A stretch of 64,000 bases of DNA from Macrotis lagotis (GCF_037893015.1 NC_133659.1:16850746-16914745); one strand, 5' to 3'. Counted from the stretch's first letter, positions 49,862 to 62,129 are shown. The notes: a model not told the origin generated them from the sequence alone. Numbers and translations: made by a program.

Positions 49862-50390
49862 GAAACTGGGGTTATTTAGTCTAGAGAAAAGAAGACTTTG
49901 GGACATGATAGCTGGGTTCAAGTACTCAAATGGCTATCATATGCAAGGAGGAAGACCTTATTCAGATTGTTTGCAGATGGCAGGACACCCTATGTGCAAG
50001 AAGCAGATTTGGGTTTGATGTATGGAATCAACAATGAGAGATGTGTCCAAGTTGAATGAGTTGTGTGGGAAGTCCAAGGTGGACTACTGGAAGACTTTAA
50101 GCCAAAGATGCAAGATTATTTGGGCAGAGGGATGTTTACTCATGAGATTCCTGGTCATGTATGGATTAATTCATAGAGACTTTTTTTTTTTAGGTTTTTT
50201 GCAAGGCAAATGTAGTTAAGTGGCTTGCCCAAGGCCACACAGCTAGGTAATTATTAAGTGTCTGAGACCAGATTTGAACCCAGGTACTCCTGACTCCAAG
50301 GCCAGTGCTCTATGAACTGTGCCACCTAGCCGCCCCATCATAGAGACTTTTTGAGGTTTCTTCCAAGGCTCAGATTCTGTGATTCTCAGA
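49842..50390 (+). mobile_element. CR1/L3 LINE 3' remnant, split by a SINE
   Basis: TTAGTCTAGAGAAAAGAAGA to CTCAGATTCTGTGATTCTC; the SINE at 50181-50337 interrupts it. Confidence 0.65.
50181..50337 (-). mobile_element. WSINE1-type SINE nested in a CR1/L3 remnant
   Basis: TCATAGAGACTTTTT precedes it (from 50171) and recurs after it (from 50338). It interrupts an old CR1-like sequence. Confidence 0.92.
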
Positions 50391-50439
50391 GAAGAGTACT
50401 CTACTATATGATATTAAGAAGTAGGTCTACAGGAGGGAT

Positions 50440-50880
50440 GGGAATTCAGAGAAGCCTGGAAGGATTTACATGAACTGATGCTGAGTGAGATGAGCAGAAC
50501 CAGAAGAACATTGTCCACCCTAACAGCAACATGGGGGTGTTGATCAATCTTAATGGACTTGCTTATTTCACCAGTACAACAATCAGAGACAATTTGGGGC
50601 TGTCTGTGATGGAGAATACCATCTGTATCCAGAGAATGAATTGTGGAGCTTGAACAAAGACAAAAGACTTTATTTATTATCTTTAATTTAAAAAATGCTA
50701 TCTTATTACATAAATTTTGCTCTCTCTTATACTCTTATCCTTAAGGATATGCTATCTCTCTCAATACATTCAATTTGGATCAATGTATAGTATAGAAACA
50801 GTTTAAAGACTGCCTTCTGTGGGGGGTGGGGGGAGGGAAGTGAGATTGGGGGAAAATTGTGAAATTCAAAACTAAAAAAA
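50440..50880 (+). mobile_element. L1 3' end
   Basis: Starts in the ORF2 end (TTACATGAACTGATGCTGAG) and runs to AATTCAAAACTAAAAAAA. A G-rich run is at 50821-50837. Confidence 0.82.
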
Positions 50881-50964
50881 CTTGAACAAAAGGAAGTAGG
50901 TCTCAAGTAAAAGTGAATCAATTCTTGTCTGAACCAAAGAGGATTTGATCTAGTCAAAAGAGAA

Positions 50965-51145
50965 ATAGCATGGAAAAATGCTGGCTTTGAAGTCAATGGA
51001 CTCCAGGATCTGACACTTATTAGATGTAAACTTGGTCAAATCATTTAATCTCTTGGGGTTTTAGCTTCCCATCTCTAAAATGAAGGATTTTGACTATATG
51101 GACTCTAATTGGCTTTCTGGCACCAAATCTATGATGTTACGAATA
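50965..51145 (+). mobile_element. MIR
   Basis: ATAGCATGGAAAAATGCTGG head, TTAATCTCTTGGGGTTTTAG. A further fragment is at 51235-51430. Confidence 0.65.
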
Positions 51146-51429
51146 TTCAGAAGTCACACAATAATAAATGAGACTAAAGACATGGAGCAACCTACAGTTT
51201 GAAGAGAGGATGAAGAACCAGTAGGGCTCTTTCTTGAGTCTTGGCTCCAACCACTAGAACCCATATGATCTTGGGCAGGACATCCACTTCCAAGAGCCTC
51301 TCTCTCCATTTATGTAAAGTAGGGAATAGATGAATACTTGTTTCATACTTAGTGGGGAGGCCAATGGATAATCAGTGTCAGATGGGAGAAGAGCTCCTCC
51401 AACTTTGAAATCCAATAGCTATTTTAATG

Positions 51430-51784
51430 AAATTAGTCTTCCTTACTATGCACTATTCTGTTATTTCTGGCAGCTGAAGGATCACAAACTCTGTAAGTTC
51501 TGCCCAGTAAAGTCCTGGCTATCCCATCTTGGTTACATGTTTTTCCTTTGTTGACCCCTCTCCAGTGAGCTAAAAGTCTCAGTCAATGTTAGAGAACTTT
51601 GTGTGTACCTCTGCTTGGTTCTGATAATAGTCTATTTTTGATTTTCTTTATGCATGCCAATGTTGTACAGCAGTAGACTACAAGTTCCTTGAGGGTAGTA
51701 TGTGTGTATCCCATGTCTTTGTAGGTGGTAGGCACTTCATCCATTGATGCGGGTGAAAAGGAAAGGAGACAAGGAGTGACTCAG
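51430..51784. other. Sequence just beyond the NFI poly(A) site
   Basis: Unique; holds the T-rich downstream element (minus strand) at 51745-51775. An L2-like scrap (TAGACTACAAGTTCCTTGAG) is at 51672-51735. Confidence 0.5.
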
Positions 51785-51803
51785 GCTCGTTAGCATTAGC
51801 ATT

Positions 51804-51809
51804 TTTATT
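51804..51809 (-). promoter_or_regulatory. Distal polyadenylation signal AATAAA
   Basis: On the minus strand AATAAA lies about 20 nt before a T-rich stretch (51745-51775), so cleavage near 51785 is likely. Repeat-derived sequence reappears below about 51430. It is the most distal canonical hexamer of the repeat-free block, so I take it as the UTR end. Confidence 0.5.
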
Positions 51810-51821
51810 TTCCTTTTTTTG

Positions 51822-51829
51822 TTGCATAG
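51822..51829 (-). promoter_or_regulatory. miR-153 8-mer seed match (CTATGCAA)
   Basis: Lies just upstream of the distal poly(A) signal, so only the longest mRNA would carry it. A 7-mer match is at 54100-54106. miR-153 is reported to repress NFIA and NFIB in neural progenitors. Confidence 0.4.
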
Positions 51830-54221
51830 GAAATGCAGTACTTGCTTCCAGTAACTGTACTGTAATGTGAGAAGTTGGTAGCACTAATGGTTGAATACAA
51901 GAGTTAAACTAATCCACACCAGCTCAGAAAAACCTGTGGAGATTTTCGTTGAATAACAATGGACGCCCACAGTGATTCTCAACCAATTACAAATTTTCAC
52001 AGAACACAGTCCAAACTAAAAGGGTAACTATGAAAGTCAATCCAAGTATACTAGAGGCACAAGGGGCCAGCTCATAAAGACAAAAGAAAAACCATGGTAT
52101 TAACACGGGTGGCAGGTGAGGTTTGCCAATTGATCTTGCACATATCTATCGGAAAAGATTCCGTCTACGCCCCTCCCACTACGGACTTAAAAATAAAACG
52201 ACAACATGGCATCTGAGTGGACAAAAAAACAATGCGTTTGGGGGGAAGGTCCCAGGCAACTCTTAAATGAAGGAGAGGATCAGGGTTGGGCAGGAATGGG
52301 GCCTCTTTCCATCACCACAAGATCTCACTAGAGGCTGATAACCCTTGTGAGCCAGAAAAATGGTAGCAGCTACAGCTGCCCAGTGTGGGAAGACCATCAT
52401 TGGCAAGGGAAAATGAACCAAGAAGGGTCATCGTTCTGTCGTCCTCACACTCAGCATACCCCTCCACCCAAAACATTTCCAGTCATCTTCTACACTTTTG
52501 AGTCATTCAAAACAAATGACTAATTTAGAGACTATTGAGCATCACAATAATCATAATAATAATAGTATAATAACAGTAATAATAATAGTCATAGGCATAG
52601 TAATAAGAGACAGCTGAAAGACACAAAACAAACCAGGAAGAGGGGAAGCATTTTGTCATCTGAAAAGTTGAGCTTAAAAAAATGGCAAGGAAAATAGGAG
52701 AAGCCACATTAGTCCTTGAAGCCACTGTAGAAAGTACAAAAGTTCCCATTTTATGGATGAGTCTTTTCCTTTGTGAAGATGCTGGATTAGAGGTAGCACA
52801 TCTACTATATTCTCTTATGGTGCAGACAAATTTTTAAAAGGTTTTCATCTTTATCTAACAGTGTATTAAGTACACATGTGAATCTGGTGATGATTGATGC
52901 AGAGCCTGGGGCCTTTTTCCTGGGATGCTCTCTCCCCTTTATTCCCACCAAAGTTGCATTATTTCTTTCCCCTGCTCTCACTACTTTTAATGGAATATGG
53001 GAATTTCTACTATCTGTTCTCTCCATTTCCCAGATCCCTTCCCAATATGGCTCCATAGCCTCCTGAAGGCATAAAAGGCAGGTGGGTGCTGGCTAGGAAA
53101 ATGGGGCAGGGGAAAGAACAACCAAAACCTTGCTTTTCTTGGGAAGCAAGTCATTGGAGACATAGATCAGAAAGAATAATTTTTTTTAAAAAAAAATCCC
53201 GTGTTAATAGCAAAATTTTTTTTCCTCTCATGAAAAGGGCCCAGAGTTTGTACAGAGTTTAATTTTTTTGAAGGAAAATATTGCAACTGTGCAAGAAACT
53301 AAATAGCCACATGAATTTTTTTAAAGGTTTTTTTTTTTTTAATATGAAGAGGTCTGGTGTGAAGAAGGGTCAAGCATGGGTACCTAGTTGAACACTGTCC
53401 ATTAGGAAATCACTTCCCACATCAGCATAATCAGTTGAGGGGCAAGAGAAAAGAATCCCCTCATATCGAAATGCTTATGTGTGGCCTCCTAAACAGCATT
53501 CTTGGGAGTCACATGGTGGTTTTTTTGAGACAAAAATCTTGCCAGGCACTGATTTCTGAACTCAATACCCATGCTTGCCCTCTAGGAAGAAGAGAGAGAG
53601 AGAGAGAGAGAAAAAAAACCACACAAGTAATACTGAATTTAAGTAAATGTATACCTCCAAAAATACTGAAAACACCCCAAAAATCAAGAAAAGAGACAGA
53701 ATTTGCGTTCTCAGTGAAATATCTTTAAACCTATCTGACAAGAACCAAGTCAGAAAAAAAGACTAACATAACTTGGAGTAATATTCATACAGCTCTCTAA
53801 GCATTATGGAATAGCATGCATTTATATTGTATGGTTATCTTACATCACCTATACCAGAAGGTCTTGACAGACAGCAAAGGCTACCGGTGTAGAAAACAAT
53901 CTTACTTCAGAAGAGCAATATAATACAGATTTCACAGGCACTACATTTTTAATATATCAGGTATTATGCTGGTTTTTCTTATAATTCATTCTGTCCTAAA
54001 GCTGGCATCATAACAATGACCAAAAAGGCAAGGACCGGAGTCAACGGAAGGGAAAGAGATACCAACGCGGATATATTTGTTTTCTTCGGGTAAGGTTAGT
54101 GCATAGTTCTCATGCAGATAATCACTGCTATGCATTTACATTGTGGGAAAGCAGATTGAAACGAGCCCAAGTTGTCACGTATTTTTTTTTTCTTTTCGTA
54201 AATCATTTTGCCAGCCTGTAA

Positions 54222-54229
54222 TAGCACCA
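54222..54229 (-). promoter_or_regulatory. miR-29 8-mer seed match (TGGTGCTA)
   Basis: Two 7-mer miR-29 matches (TGGTGCT) also occur in the same UTR at 58433-58439 and 59287-59293, giving three in total. Confidence 0.45.
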
Positions 54230-54369
54230 TGTAATGGATTTGCATTAAACGTTAGATTGATCTCAGAAGTGGCGACAAAGTCTTCACTACAGTTAAGTGC
54301 CACGGAACAGCTTCAATGTTACCTGCTATAGATCAAAGACGTTCTCATCCCACTGCCTTTTTTAATATA

Positions 54370-54375
54370 TTTATT
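54370..54375 (-). promoter_or_regulatory. Possible proximal polyadenylation signal
   Basis: AATAAA on the minus strand; use would give a UTR of about 5.2 kb. It sits in an A-rich run, so it may be fortuitous. Confidence 0.2.
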
Positions 54376-56583
54376 TTTTTTAAACTGGCGAAAAGAAAAA
54401 AAGGGGACGGATGCAAGACGCCGATGAGACGGGAGCACAGCCTTGGACCGGATGGAGGGAAGCAGAGTCATGGGACTGTCCAACAGGAGGAACATGCATT
54501 GACTTCAAGACAAAAATGGGCCTTGGGAAGCTGACTTTCACGACAGCCCTGCTTGGCTGGCAGGGGTCTGGCTTCCTGAGACATCCACCACCAGATCTCC
54601 TAAGTCAAGTGGACTGGTTTGTTGGGGGTTTTGTTTTTGTTTTAGATGCCATGGAAGTTCTCCTCACACGACTGTGCTAGTTGTGTCTGCAATTTGTTCT
54701 ATGGAGGCCTTCAACCAAAAAATCAAAAGAACTCAACTAAGGAAGGAGAAGAAAAAAAGTCAAGAAGAATTGAAAGAAACCACCACTGCTAACAACGATC
54801 CAAAAGATATTTCCAGAGACATAATGCAAAGTACGATATTCACTGACATTCCTTGTGATTTAAAAGAAAATTGCAAGGAAAAACTGGGTTTTGATGTTGT
54901 TGATGTTAGGCCACAAAGCCAGATGTGTACAGTAAATATTTAATAACACTGTTACTACAAAGCTGCAAAATATACTGATGCAAACAAAAAAAAAAACAAA
55001 GGAGAAATTTTTAAGAGGGTTGATTTTTTTTGTTTGATTTTTGCATATTCCTGTGGGCTGACTGAATACTGTGAATCCAGGAACCTTTGATTTGGGGTGG
55101 GGGGGTCCCTTTCTCCCCTTCCACCTTCAGGGAAGGAATCCAACCCAGACTGAGACTGAAGAAAGTCTACCACGTCTATCTAAATTCTAACTTGGAGCTG
55201 ATGGAAGAGAAAATAAATTACTAACTGCCTGGCTGGGGTGTGCAGTAGGAGACAAGCAAATGCTTACTTAATACAAGCAGGAAAAACATCCAAGAATTGG
55301 GAGCTGGGGGATGAGAAGGGAGAAGGGCCAGTGTCAAGTGATCATCATGGGAAAGAAAACTTAAAGATTTGGTGAGGATGAAAGAAACTGGAGCAATTTA
55401 GAGACAGACAAGAAATAGGAAAAGATAGTTGTGGGAGATTTCTTCTAAATGTCGTAGTGTTCTAGAATCATTGATTTAGAGTTGGAATGGACAGGTGAGT
55501 GAGGAAGAGAAATCTCGCATGTTTCCCCATCAAAGACTCTACCCTGTCTCCTGGATCCCACCAACTCTGAATCCCTGCACATTGCACACGCCCAGGTTTT
55601 CCTCAGGTCTCCATTCTTGGCTATGATTCTGGGGAATCAGACCCTGTTTCCTCTCTCCCTTGTTTTCTGTCTGGTCACAACTCAACTGTCATTTTCTGGA
55701 TGATGATAGAGTGAACCAAAAAAGTATCATTGAGTGTTTTCATTACTACTCCACAACCCCTGTCAGTTATGACCCTAGACTGCCTCCCTAATGTTGCAAA
55801 GTCTTGAAAAAGTTTTGATTTGTTTGTTTCTGCAAATGGATTCAGAGTTCCCTAACTCCGGCTTCATCAAACTCAAATATGACAAAATATCTTCAAGAGA
55901 AAAAATAAAATAAAACAGCATACCTGTAATGTCCATTTACAATGGGTCTCCAGTAGCCTACACTTCTGAAGCATAGGAATATGCTATATCATCAAGAGAA
56001 GAAAAATAACTGTATTTAAATACATACATTAAAAAAAGGAAACAGGAAAGTTTTCAACTTAAATCCAGTTCCCCAAAAAAGAAGGGATGGGGGACACCCA
56101 ACAGCAATGAAAAAAAATTAAAAAATAAAGAGTAAAAGCAATTCTATGAACGCTGCCTTTATAACAAACAACCAGAAATTCCACTAGGCTAAATTGGACA
56201 GATTTTTTTCCTCATTTAAACAACATTACAAAAGTCCTGCATTATAAAATAGGGTCAAACAAATCCATAAAACTATACAACATACAAATTACATTATCTT
56301 CTGAGGGGGAGCAGAGGAGTTTCTCCTGCTCTCTCGCTCTCAAACAGCTCGCCCCAAATCACTGGACCTGCCCCAACTATTGCTTCGGTGGATTCGTCTT
56401 TTTTTTTTTATTCTTTTTCTTTTTTTTTCATTTAAAAAAAAGGGTGCAATTTCATCTTATGTACAGACCAATTTCACTGGTAACACCTCAGCTTAGAGCA
56501 AAGGTTCTGACAAAATGTCGGTCTAGGCTTTTTGTTGTCTTTTTTTTTCCCTTCACTGTGAAGCACTGTAAGCTGCAAATTTC

Positions 56584-56589
56584 TTTATT
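56584..56589 (-). promoter_or_regulatory. Possible proximal polyadenylation signal
   Basis: AATAAA on the minus strand; further hexamers lie at 56407-56412, 56805-56810 and 56869-56874. This cluster could produce a UTR of about 2.7-3.1 kb. NFI genes are known to have several mRNA sizes. Confidence 0.25.
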
Positions 56590-56619
56590 TTTCATAGTGC
56601 ACATAATGTCATCACAAAG

Positions 56620-56627
56620 TAATGCCC
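56620..56627 (-). promoter_or_regulatory. miR-365 8-mer seed match (GGGCATTA)
   Basis: Full 8-mer, only 3 nt from a miR-302/372-family 8-mer. NFIB is a reported miR-365 target. Confidence 0.45.
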
Positions 56628-56630
56628 TGC

Positions 56631-56638
56631 TAAGTGCT
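56631..56638 (-). promoter_or_regulatory. miR-302/372/373-family 8-mer seed match (AGCACTTA)
   Basis: Full 8-mer adjoining the miR-365 site. Sites this close could compete rather than cooperate. Confidence 0.4.
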
Positions 56639-57046
56639 GTTAGGGGGGAAGGCAAAGAATGCTGGCTACAAGAAATGATACTGTACACTGACTCTCACAC
56701 AACACAACAGAGCCCAACAAACTACTCGACCACTTATCAGACACGTATCAAAGTCCAAAATGGTTTCTTTTTTTCCTTAAATAGAGAGAACCAGTAAACA
56801 ATTATTTATTTTTCTTTCTCCAAACTCGGAAGTTTAAAAACGTGCATATAAAAATGGGCATTATTATATTTATTGAATGTGGATCAACTGGTCTGCTAAG
56901 AAAAATGGGGTGTGGGGATCTGAAGAAAAAGGAAGGTTGGTTTTTTTTGTTGTGTTTTTTTAAATGCTATTTTTTTTAAGGCTTGCTTGTGAAAGGAATA
57001 GTTGTAAAAAGAAAAAAAATTGCTTGAAGCAGGGTCAGCTTAGTGC

Positions 57047-57054
57047 TTCACAGT
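57047..57054 (-). promoter_or_regulatory. miR-27 8-mer seed match (ACTGTGAA)
   Basis: Full 8-mer on the sense strand. A miR-9 7-mer (ACCAAAG) lies about 115 bp away at 57169-57175. Confidence 0.35.
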
Positions 57055-57577
57055 TTGACTGCTACTCTAAAGGGAGCCCCTTCCTGCCTCCGTGCATTCA
57101 AAATTCGCAAAAAAAAAAATTAGACAAAGACAAACACCGAAAACACACTGCGTCAAATGCAGCACTGACTTTGGTCAAATAAAAAAAAATCAAAAGAAAA
57201 CTCGATCACCGCTAAGCATTTCTACATGATAAAAGCAGGTATTGCATATTTTCATATATCTGGGAAATAAAACAAAATAAAGGAAGACTCCGAAATAAAA
57301 TGTCCAATGCAGCAACATCCCAAAATACTGATTTTTTTTTCTCTAGCATCTACAGATCTCAGAATAGCACTGCCACTGACCACACCAGACGATACACACT
57401 ACTCCTATTGGGCGGACGACTAACACGCTACTTAGGTTCTAGAAGTGGAAACTGACGATGGCGGACGTCAAAGTCACATTTACAAAAAAAGTGTCTCCAA
57501 ATGCTTGACCAGGGAAAAAAACCCTTTCGATTCGAGGAACGTGTGCAACAATTTCAGAAATAATCGCTATCCAGGGC

Positions 57578-57584
57578 AAGGCAC
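57578..57584 (-). promoter_or_regulatory. miR-124 7-mer seed match (GTGCCTT)
   Basis: A miR-19 7-mer (TTTGCAC) is 30 bp away at 57616-57622. Other 7-mers seen in the UTR: miR-25/92 at 58666-58672, miR-30 at 56794-56800, let-7 at 52790-52796, miR-128 at 51968-51974, miR-182 at 52400-52406. Single 7-mers are expected by chance at about one per two families in a UTR this long. Confidence 0.3.
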
Positions 57585-57880
57585 ATTGATATGGAATTTT
57601 TTTTTCATTTGTTTCGTGCAAATCAAGGAGGAAAAAAAATAAAACAAACAACCAACATTGTTTCAGGGAAAAGATGAGCAAAAGTGACTTCCCAAGAATT
57701 TCAGATACTTGATTGTATAGGACAGTAGTAGATACCCTTCTCAAGGGCTGAACAAACAAGGTTTAAAGGCAAGTAAGTGCCTGGAATAGGGTTACAATAT
57801 TGTGTCTTAATGTACTCTACTTTATCCTACATTAACTATATAAAAATTAGTTACTAACACTAGAACATGCACAGATTTTC

Positions 57881-57907
57881 TCTGATTAGCCAGATGCGCC
57901 AATCAGA
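57881..57907 (-). promoter_or_regulatory. Short stable hairpin in the 3'UTR
   Basis: On the sense strand UCUGAUUGGC pairs with GCUAAUCAGA: ten consecutive pairs including one G-U, closing a 7-nt loop GCAUCUG. It lies in unique, non-repeat sequence. It does not fit the iron-responsive element (no CAGUGN loop or bulged C) or a histone stem-loop. A function as a protein-binding or structural element is inference only. Confidence 0.4.
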
Positions 57908-58330
57908 ACGTATATATATGTATAGTCTAGGAAACCTTCTGAAAGTCGCCTGGGGAAGCATTGGGTGCTTCGCTGTCTGGTAGAAAAAAATCACTTGCAC
58001 TCTATTTTGTTCTCATTTTTTCTGCATTTTTTGTGTTTTTTTTTTGTCATGTTTTACTTTTGTACATAAGATACAGGACATCTGGGGGTACGAATTTTTT
58101 CCTTTTTTTTTTTCCCAACAAGTGCCCTTGATCAGAATCAGAATGGACACCAGCATCTTTATCATTTCTCTCTGCAGTCTGTCCAGGAAAATGTAGGACA
58201 TCAAGGTGTTTCAAACCTCTGGATGCTCTCTGGGACTTGAGGTGGCCAAAAACTGATAAACCCTAGGTGGCCAGAAATGTGTCAATTTTTTTTTTCTCCA
58301 AAATTGGCATAATCCATTATAAGTGACTTT

Positions 58331-58338
58331 TAGCTTAT
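58331..58338 (-). promoter_or_regulatory. miR-21 8-mer seed match (ATAAGCTA)
   Basis: A full 8-mer on the sense strand about 1.2 kb into the UTR. NFIB is a published miR-21 target in a feedback loop, so this weighs towards NFIB. Confidence 0.5.
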
Positions 58339-58710
58339 AAAATTAACAGATATCATGACTTAATTTTTTTATGTGCTTCGATAAAAGAAAATAATTAATT
58401 AGCATTTAATGTAGTTAACATATTGTGGTAAAAGCACCATTAGATTTGTATTTTTTTTTGTTTTTTAAAATTTTCCTTCAGTTTTTAAAGGGATACAAGT
58501 TTAACAATAAAAAACATAAAAAGCAAAAATAGCTCCCCTTTTTTTCTTGCAAGGCTGTTTTTTTTTACCCCAATAATTTAGAGTCCTGGGGTAGAAGGAC
58601 TTGGAAAACAAAAATAGAATTTTCAACAATCTCTATCTTACAAAGATATTTAGCTATCCAATGAAATTGCACTTAACTCAATTCAAAATTCGATTGTTTT
58701 GATTGATTCC

Positions 58711-58718
58711 TGTCAGTT
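58711..58718 (-). promoter_or_regulatory. miR-223 8-mer seed match (AACTGACA)
   Basis: Reads AACTGACA on the sense (minus) strand, about 815 nt after the stop codon. NFIA is a published miR-223 target in granulopoiesis, so this site supports the NFI assignment and weighs towards NFIA. Confidence 0.5.
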
Positions 58719-59477
58719 TCTGTCAAAACAGACCATCTTCCCCATTTCCACGTGAATTTGTGTAATTGTTGAAAATTGTTGGAAAAAAAACCCACAATGT
58801 TCTAATGTAAGTGCAGCATTTCAAACTTTAAAAAAAATGACGACAATAGTAGTAGTTTGTCATTTCTGGATATCTCTGCAACGTGAGTGGACTCGCCATC
58901 CTTTATGGGTCATGTTATGCATTGAAACTGCTGACTGTAGAACAAAAATCAAACCCCCCAAAAGGGAACCCATTGCATATTTTTTTCCCCGAAATGTTAC
59001 AGAAGAACATGCCCTATTATCTGTCCTGTAAGTTACATATTGCAGATTTCAGCGACTAGGAAAGTTTTAGTTGCGGCGGGCCTTGCGAGTGCTCAGAAAG
59101 GCGTACGCATCTGTATGGGTCAATGGATGATGACAAGACCGTGAAACAGCTGGGCTCCGTTTGGAAAGTGGGGTACAGCAGGGAAGGCAGCACACGACAG
59201 CAGACCGGCCTCCCCCTCCACCCAGTGTCACCTACAACTTACACTACCAGCGAAACACTCCAATGCGACAAAGCCAAATCATTTCAAGCACCATTTGAGA
59301 AAATTACAACAGTCCCTAAGGTGGTTGAAAAAAAAAATTCTAATCCCAAAGAGGTTACGGCCTTGGCTGTTGGACCATAACGCTCGCCATTTTTCCATGT
59401 ACTGGTTTTTCTGAATCTGTCTCCCCTTCCGCTGGACAATGAAGAAACTGCACTGCGCTGCTGCTGCTTCCGCTTTA

Positions 59478-59762
<285 letters not shown>

Positions 59763-59884
59763 CTTGTCACCAGGATGGTAAAGCATTAGGAAACGATGTC
59801 GGACTAGATATGGTTGATCTCTAGAGCAGGAAGAAATCACATGGAGAACTAATGAGCAGAAGACAGATTTCAGTTTGGTATAAA

Positions 59885-59995
59885 TCAAGTCAACACACAT
59901 TTGTTAAGCACCTACTGTGTTCAAAGCTGTAGGGAAACAAAGACAAAAATTAAGTGTCTCTGCTCTCAAAGGAGCTTACATTCTATAAGAGAATT
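59885..59995 (+). mobile_element. Ancient repeat fragment, class not assigned
   Basis: TTGTTAAGCACCTACTGTG ... CTCAAAGGAGCTTACATTCT. The same old family appears at 3605-3690, 10975-11075, 26030-26120 and 23410-23610. Confidence 0.55.
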
Positions 59996-60599
59996 TTTTT
60001 TTTAATGAATAAACCGACTCAGAAGTAGTGTTTCCCATTCATGACAGTTTTCAAGTTTTGTAGTAAACCATTTGTTGGAAGTATGATTTTTTTTATAAAG
60101 CAGAAGTTGGACTAAATGGTTTCTAAGATCCTTCTGACTCTGCAGTCCTGGTAATGTAGAGAGGAAATACCCTAAGTAGAGAAAGAGTAAATCACCCATG
60201 AGCTAAACCAAAGCAATGATTGAACACAGTGACCATGGGCACATTGAAGCTGGGACTGCCTTTGAGAAATGCAAATTAAATATGGTCTGGGGGGACTTAG
60301 GTACTTCCTCTTCTTCTAGCCATAAGCGCTCATAAGGCTTCCTAAGAGTCATCACAGACATGCCTAGGGACAATATAGAGACATTACTATAGAAGAAAAA
60401 GGTCAAAGTTGGTAGTAAGTGGCTAGCCAGGCTCACAATTTATGTTAGCTGGAATATTTTAACCAATGAGGAGTTTTTGGACATTGGCCCATGAGTCAAG
60501 TCCAAAATCATTTAATTAGTCAGTGGGTTAAGTATTGATTCCCTTAAAATATTGGAAAGAAGGAAACCATCGATGGTCCTTATCATAACCCAGGTCTTA

Positions 60600-60755
60600 C
60601 TAATGATAGGATCATAAATTTGGAGCTGAGCCAATTGAATGCAACTCGTGTATAGATGAGTAAACTGAAGCAAAGAAAGGTTAGGGAACTTGTCCAGGGT
60701 TGCTTGAAACAGAATTTGAACCCATTTCTTCCGATCTCCAAGTGGATCGTCCTCT
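60600..60755 (-). mobile_element. MIR-like fragment
   Basis: GATGAGTAAACTGAAGCAAAG and CAGAATTTGAACCCATTTCT. Confidence 0.6.
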
Positions 60756-60842
60756 CAGGCTTCAGTTTCCTTATTTTGATCCATTGGGAGGACTCTAAGA
60801 TTCTAAAAGTTTTTTGATAATGATCAATTGATGACAATCATA

Positions 60843-60978
60843 TTGCAATACCCACATTACAGGTTATGTAAGAGGGTCTGAAAACATAAACTTTCTTTTC
60901 CTCTCTTTCTCTCACCCTTGACATCTTTGTCTCTCTGTAGGATAAAAGACTGAGTATTCTTGTTATGTCAAGCAAAAC
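60843..60978 (+). repeat. Intronic duplication, copy A
   Basis: About 136 bp nearly identical to 62259-62402, including GTAAGAGGGTCTGAAAACAT. Confidence 0.85.
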
Positions 60979-61587
60979 TAGGAAAGAGTCTTACTAACTC
61001 GGGTAGATCATTAGGAGGGAATTTACAAGACTTCCGTTCTATGCAAAACCATAGAGAGAATTAACTGAGATGGGAAACTGAAAATTAACTGTGAAAATAA
61101 GATGTGTTTGGTTAAGCTTTTGAGTCTGGTCATCCTGATGGAGCTGACCCTTCCTCCCTTCCCCCACTTTGAGCAGATGATAGTCTCTTTCCAGTTTCTT
61201 CATCATCTCCCCACCCTTTTGTCTGTGCTTCTTATCCTAAGATCAAGGAAACATTTCAGAACTTCCATTATGGAGAATTATGCTATTGTAAGGGAGAAAG
61301 AGCTGCATGGTCAAAGATGCAATTGGAATTGCAATTTGAAGGCCCTTTGTTGGTTCCAGAAAATGGAAATAGGCATGCTTGCTTTCTTCAGGTGAGCTTA
61401 GCAAAAAGTACTCATGCAGGTAAGCTCTGCCCTCCATTATCTTGGAGGATGGAAACAGGGCCCAGGGTTTTTTTTTGTGTGTGTTTTTTTTGTGCTTTTT
61501 TTTTTTTAAAAAAAAAGTCATTTTACTCCCTTGTAATAAAACCATGGAAGAGCGCCATATTCAAATAGCTGAAAATGGTCTCGGTCT

Positions 61588-61620
61588 CTCTCTCTCTCTC
61601 TCACACACTCACACACACAT
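61588..61620 (+). repeat. (TC)n(CA)n
   Basis: Short compound run in the NFI intron. Confidence 0.88.
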
Positions 61621-62129
61621 TCACAAATTGCTTAGCCCTCAGAAAGGTCATTTTCTATAGATTTTAGTGTTCTTCCCCCTCCCAAAAATTATTTTTTAAT
61701 TTTTAATTTCATTTTTCATTTCATTATCTATCTATCTATATTGCCCCCTGCCCCCCACCCCCCCGTAAACTCTTTATGGAAAGGCCTAGTTCCTCATTTG
61801 TCTTTGGGTTCTCATACCTAACAGAGATCCTTGTTCATAGTGAGTTCTAAATGCTCATGGACTAGAACAGAACTGACTAGACTTGAAGTTAAATAACTTC
61901 ATTTTTTTCTCTTTCTCTGCCACATAAGGTGGTTTGGCTAATAGCTACCTCCTTGGCACCTCTGGCCATTATGAATAAAACAAATATAAGCACTTATTAA
62001 AAAAGGAATAGGTTTTCCTTACTTTCAGCCCTTTAAGATACTTTCTTTCAATGTCTACTTTGAGGATGGTTCTCTTCCATCATTTGGTGTGGCATAGCAT
62101 CACAGGCAGAACAATGAGCTCGGAGGAAG

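Noticed and set aside
50821..50837. G-quadruplex regulatory element
   Set aside because: The G-rich run is a normal part of the marsupial L1 3'UTR.
54411..54943. Two plus-strand frames of 89 codons, one lysine-rich
   Set aside because: They lie antisense inside the NFI 3'UTR and show no family resemblance.
57881..57907. Iron-responsive element
   Set aside because: The hairpin lacks the CAGUGN loop and bulged C.
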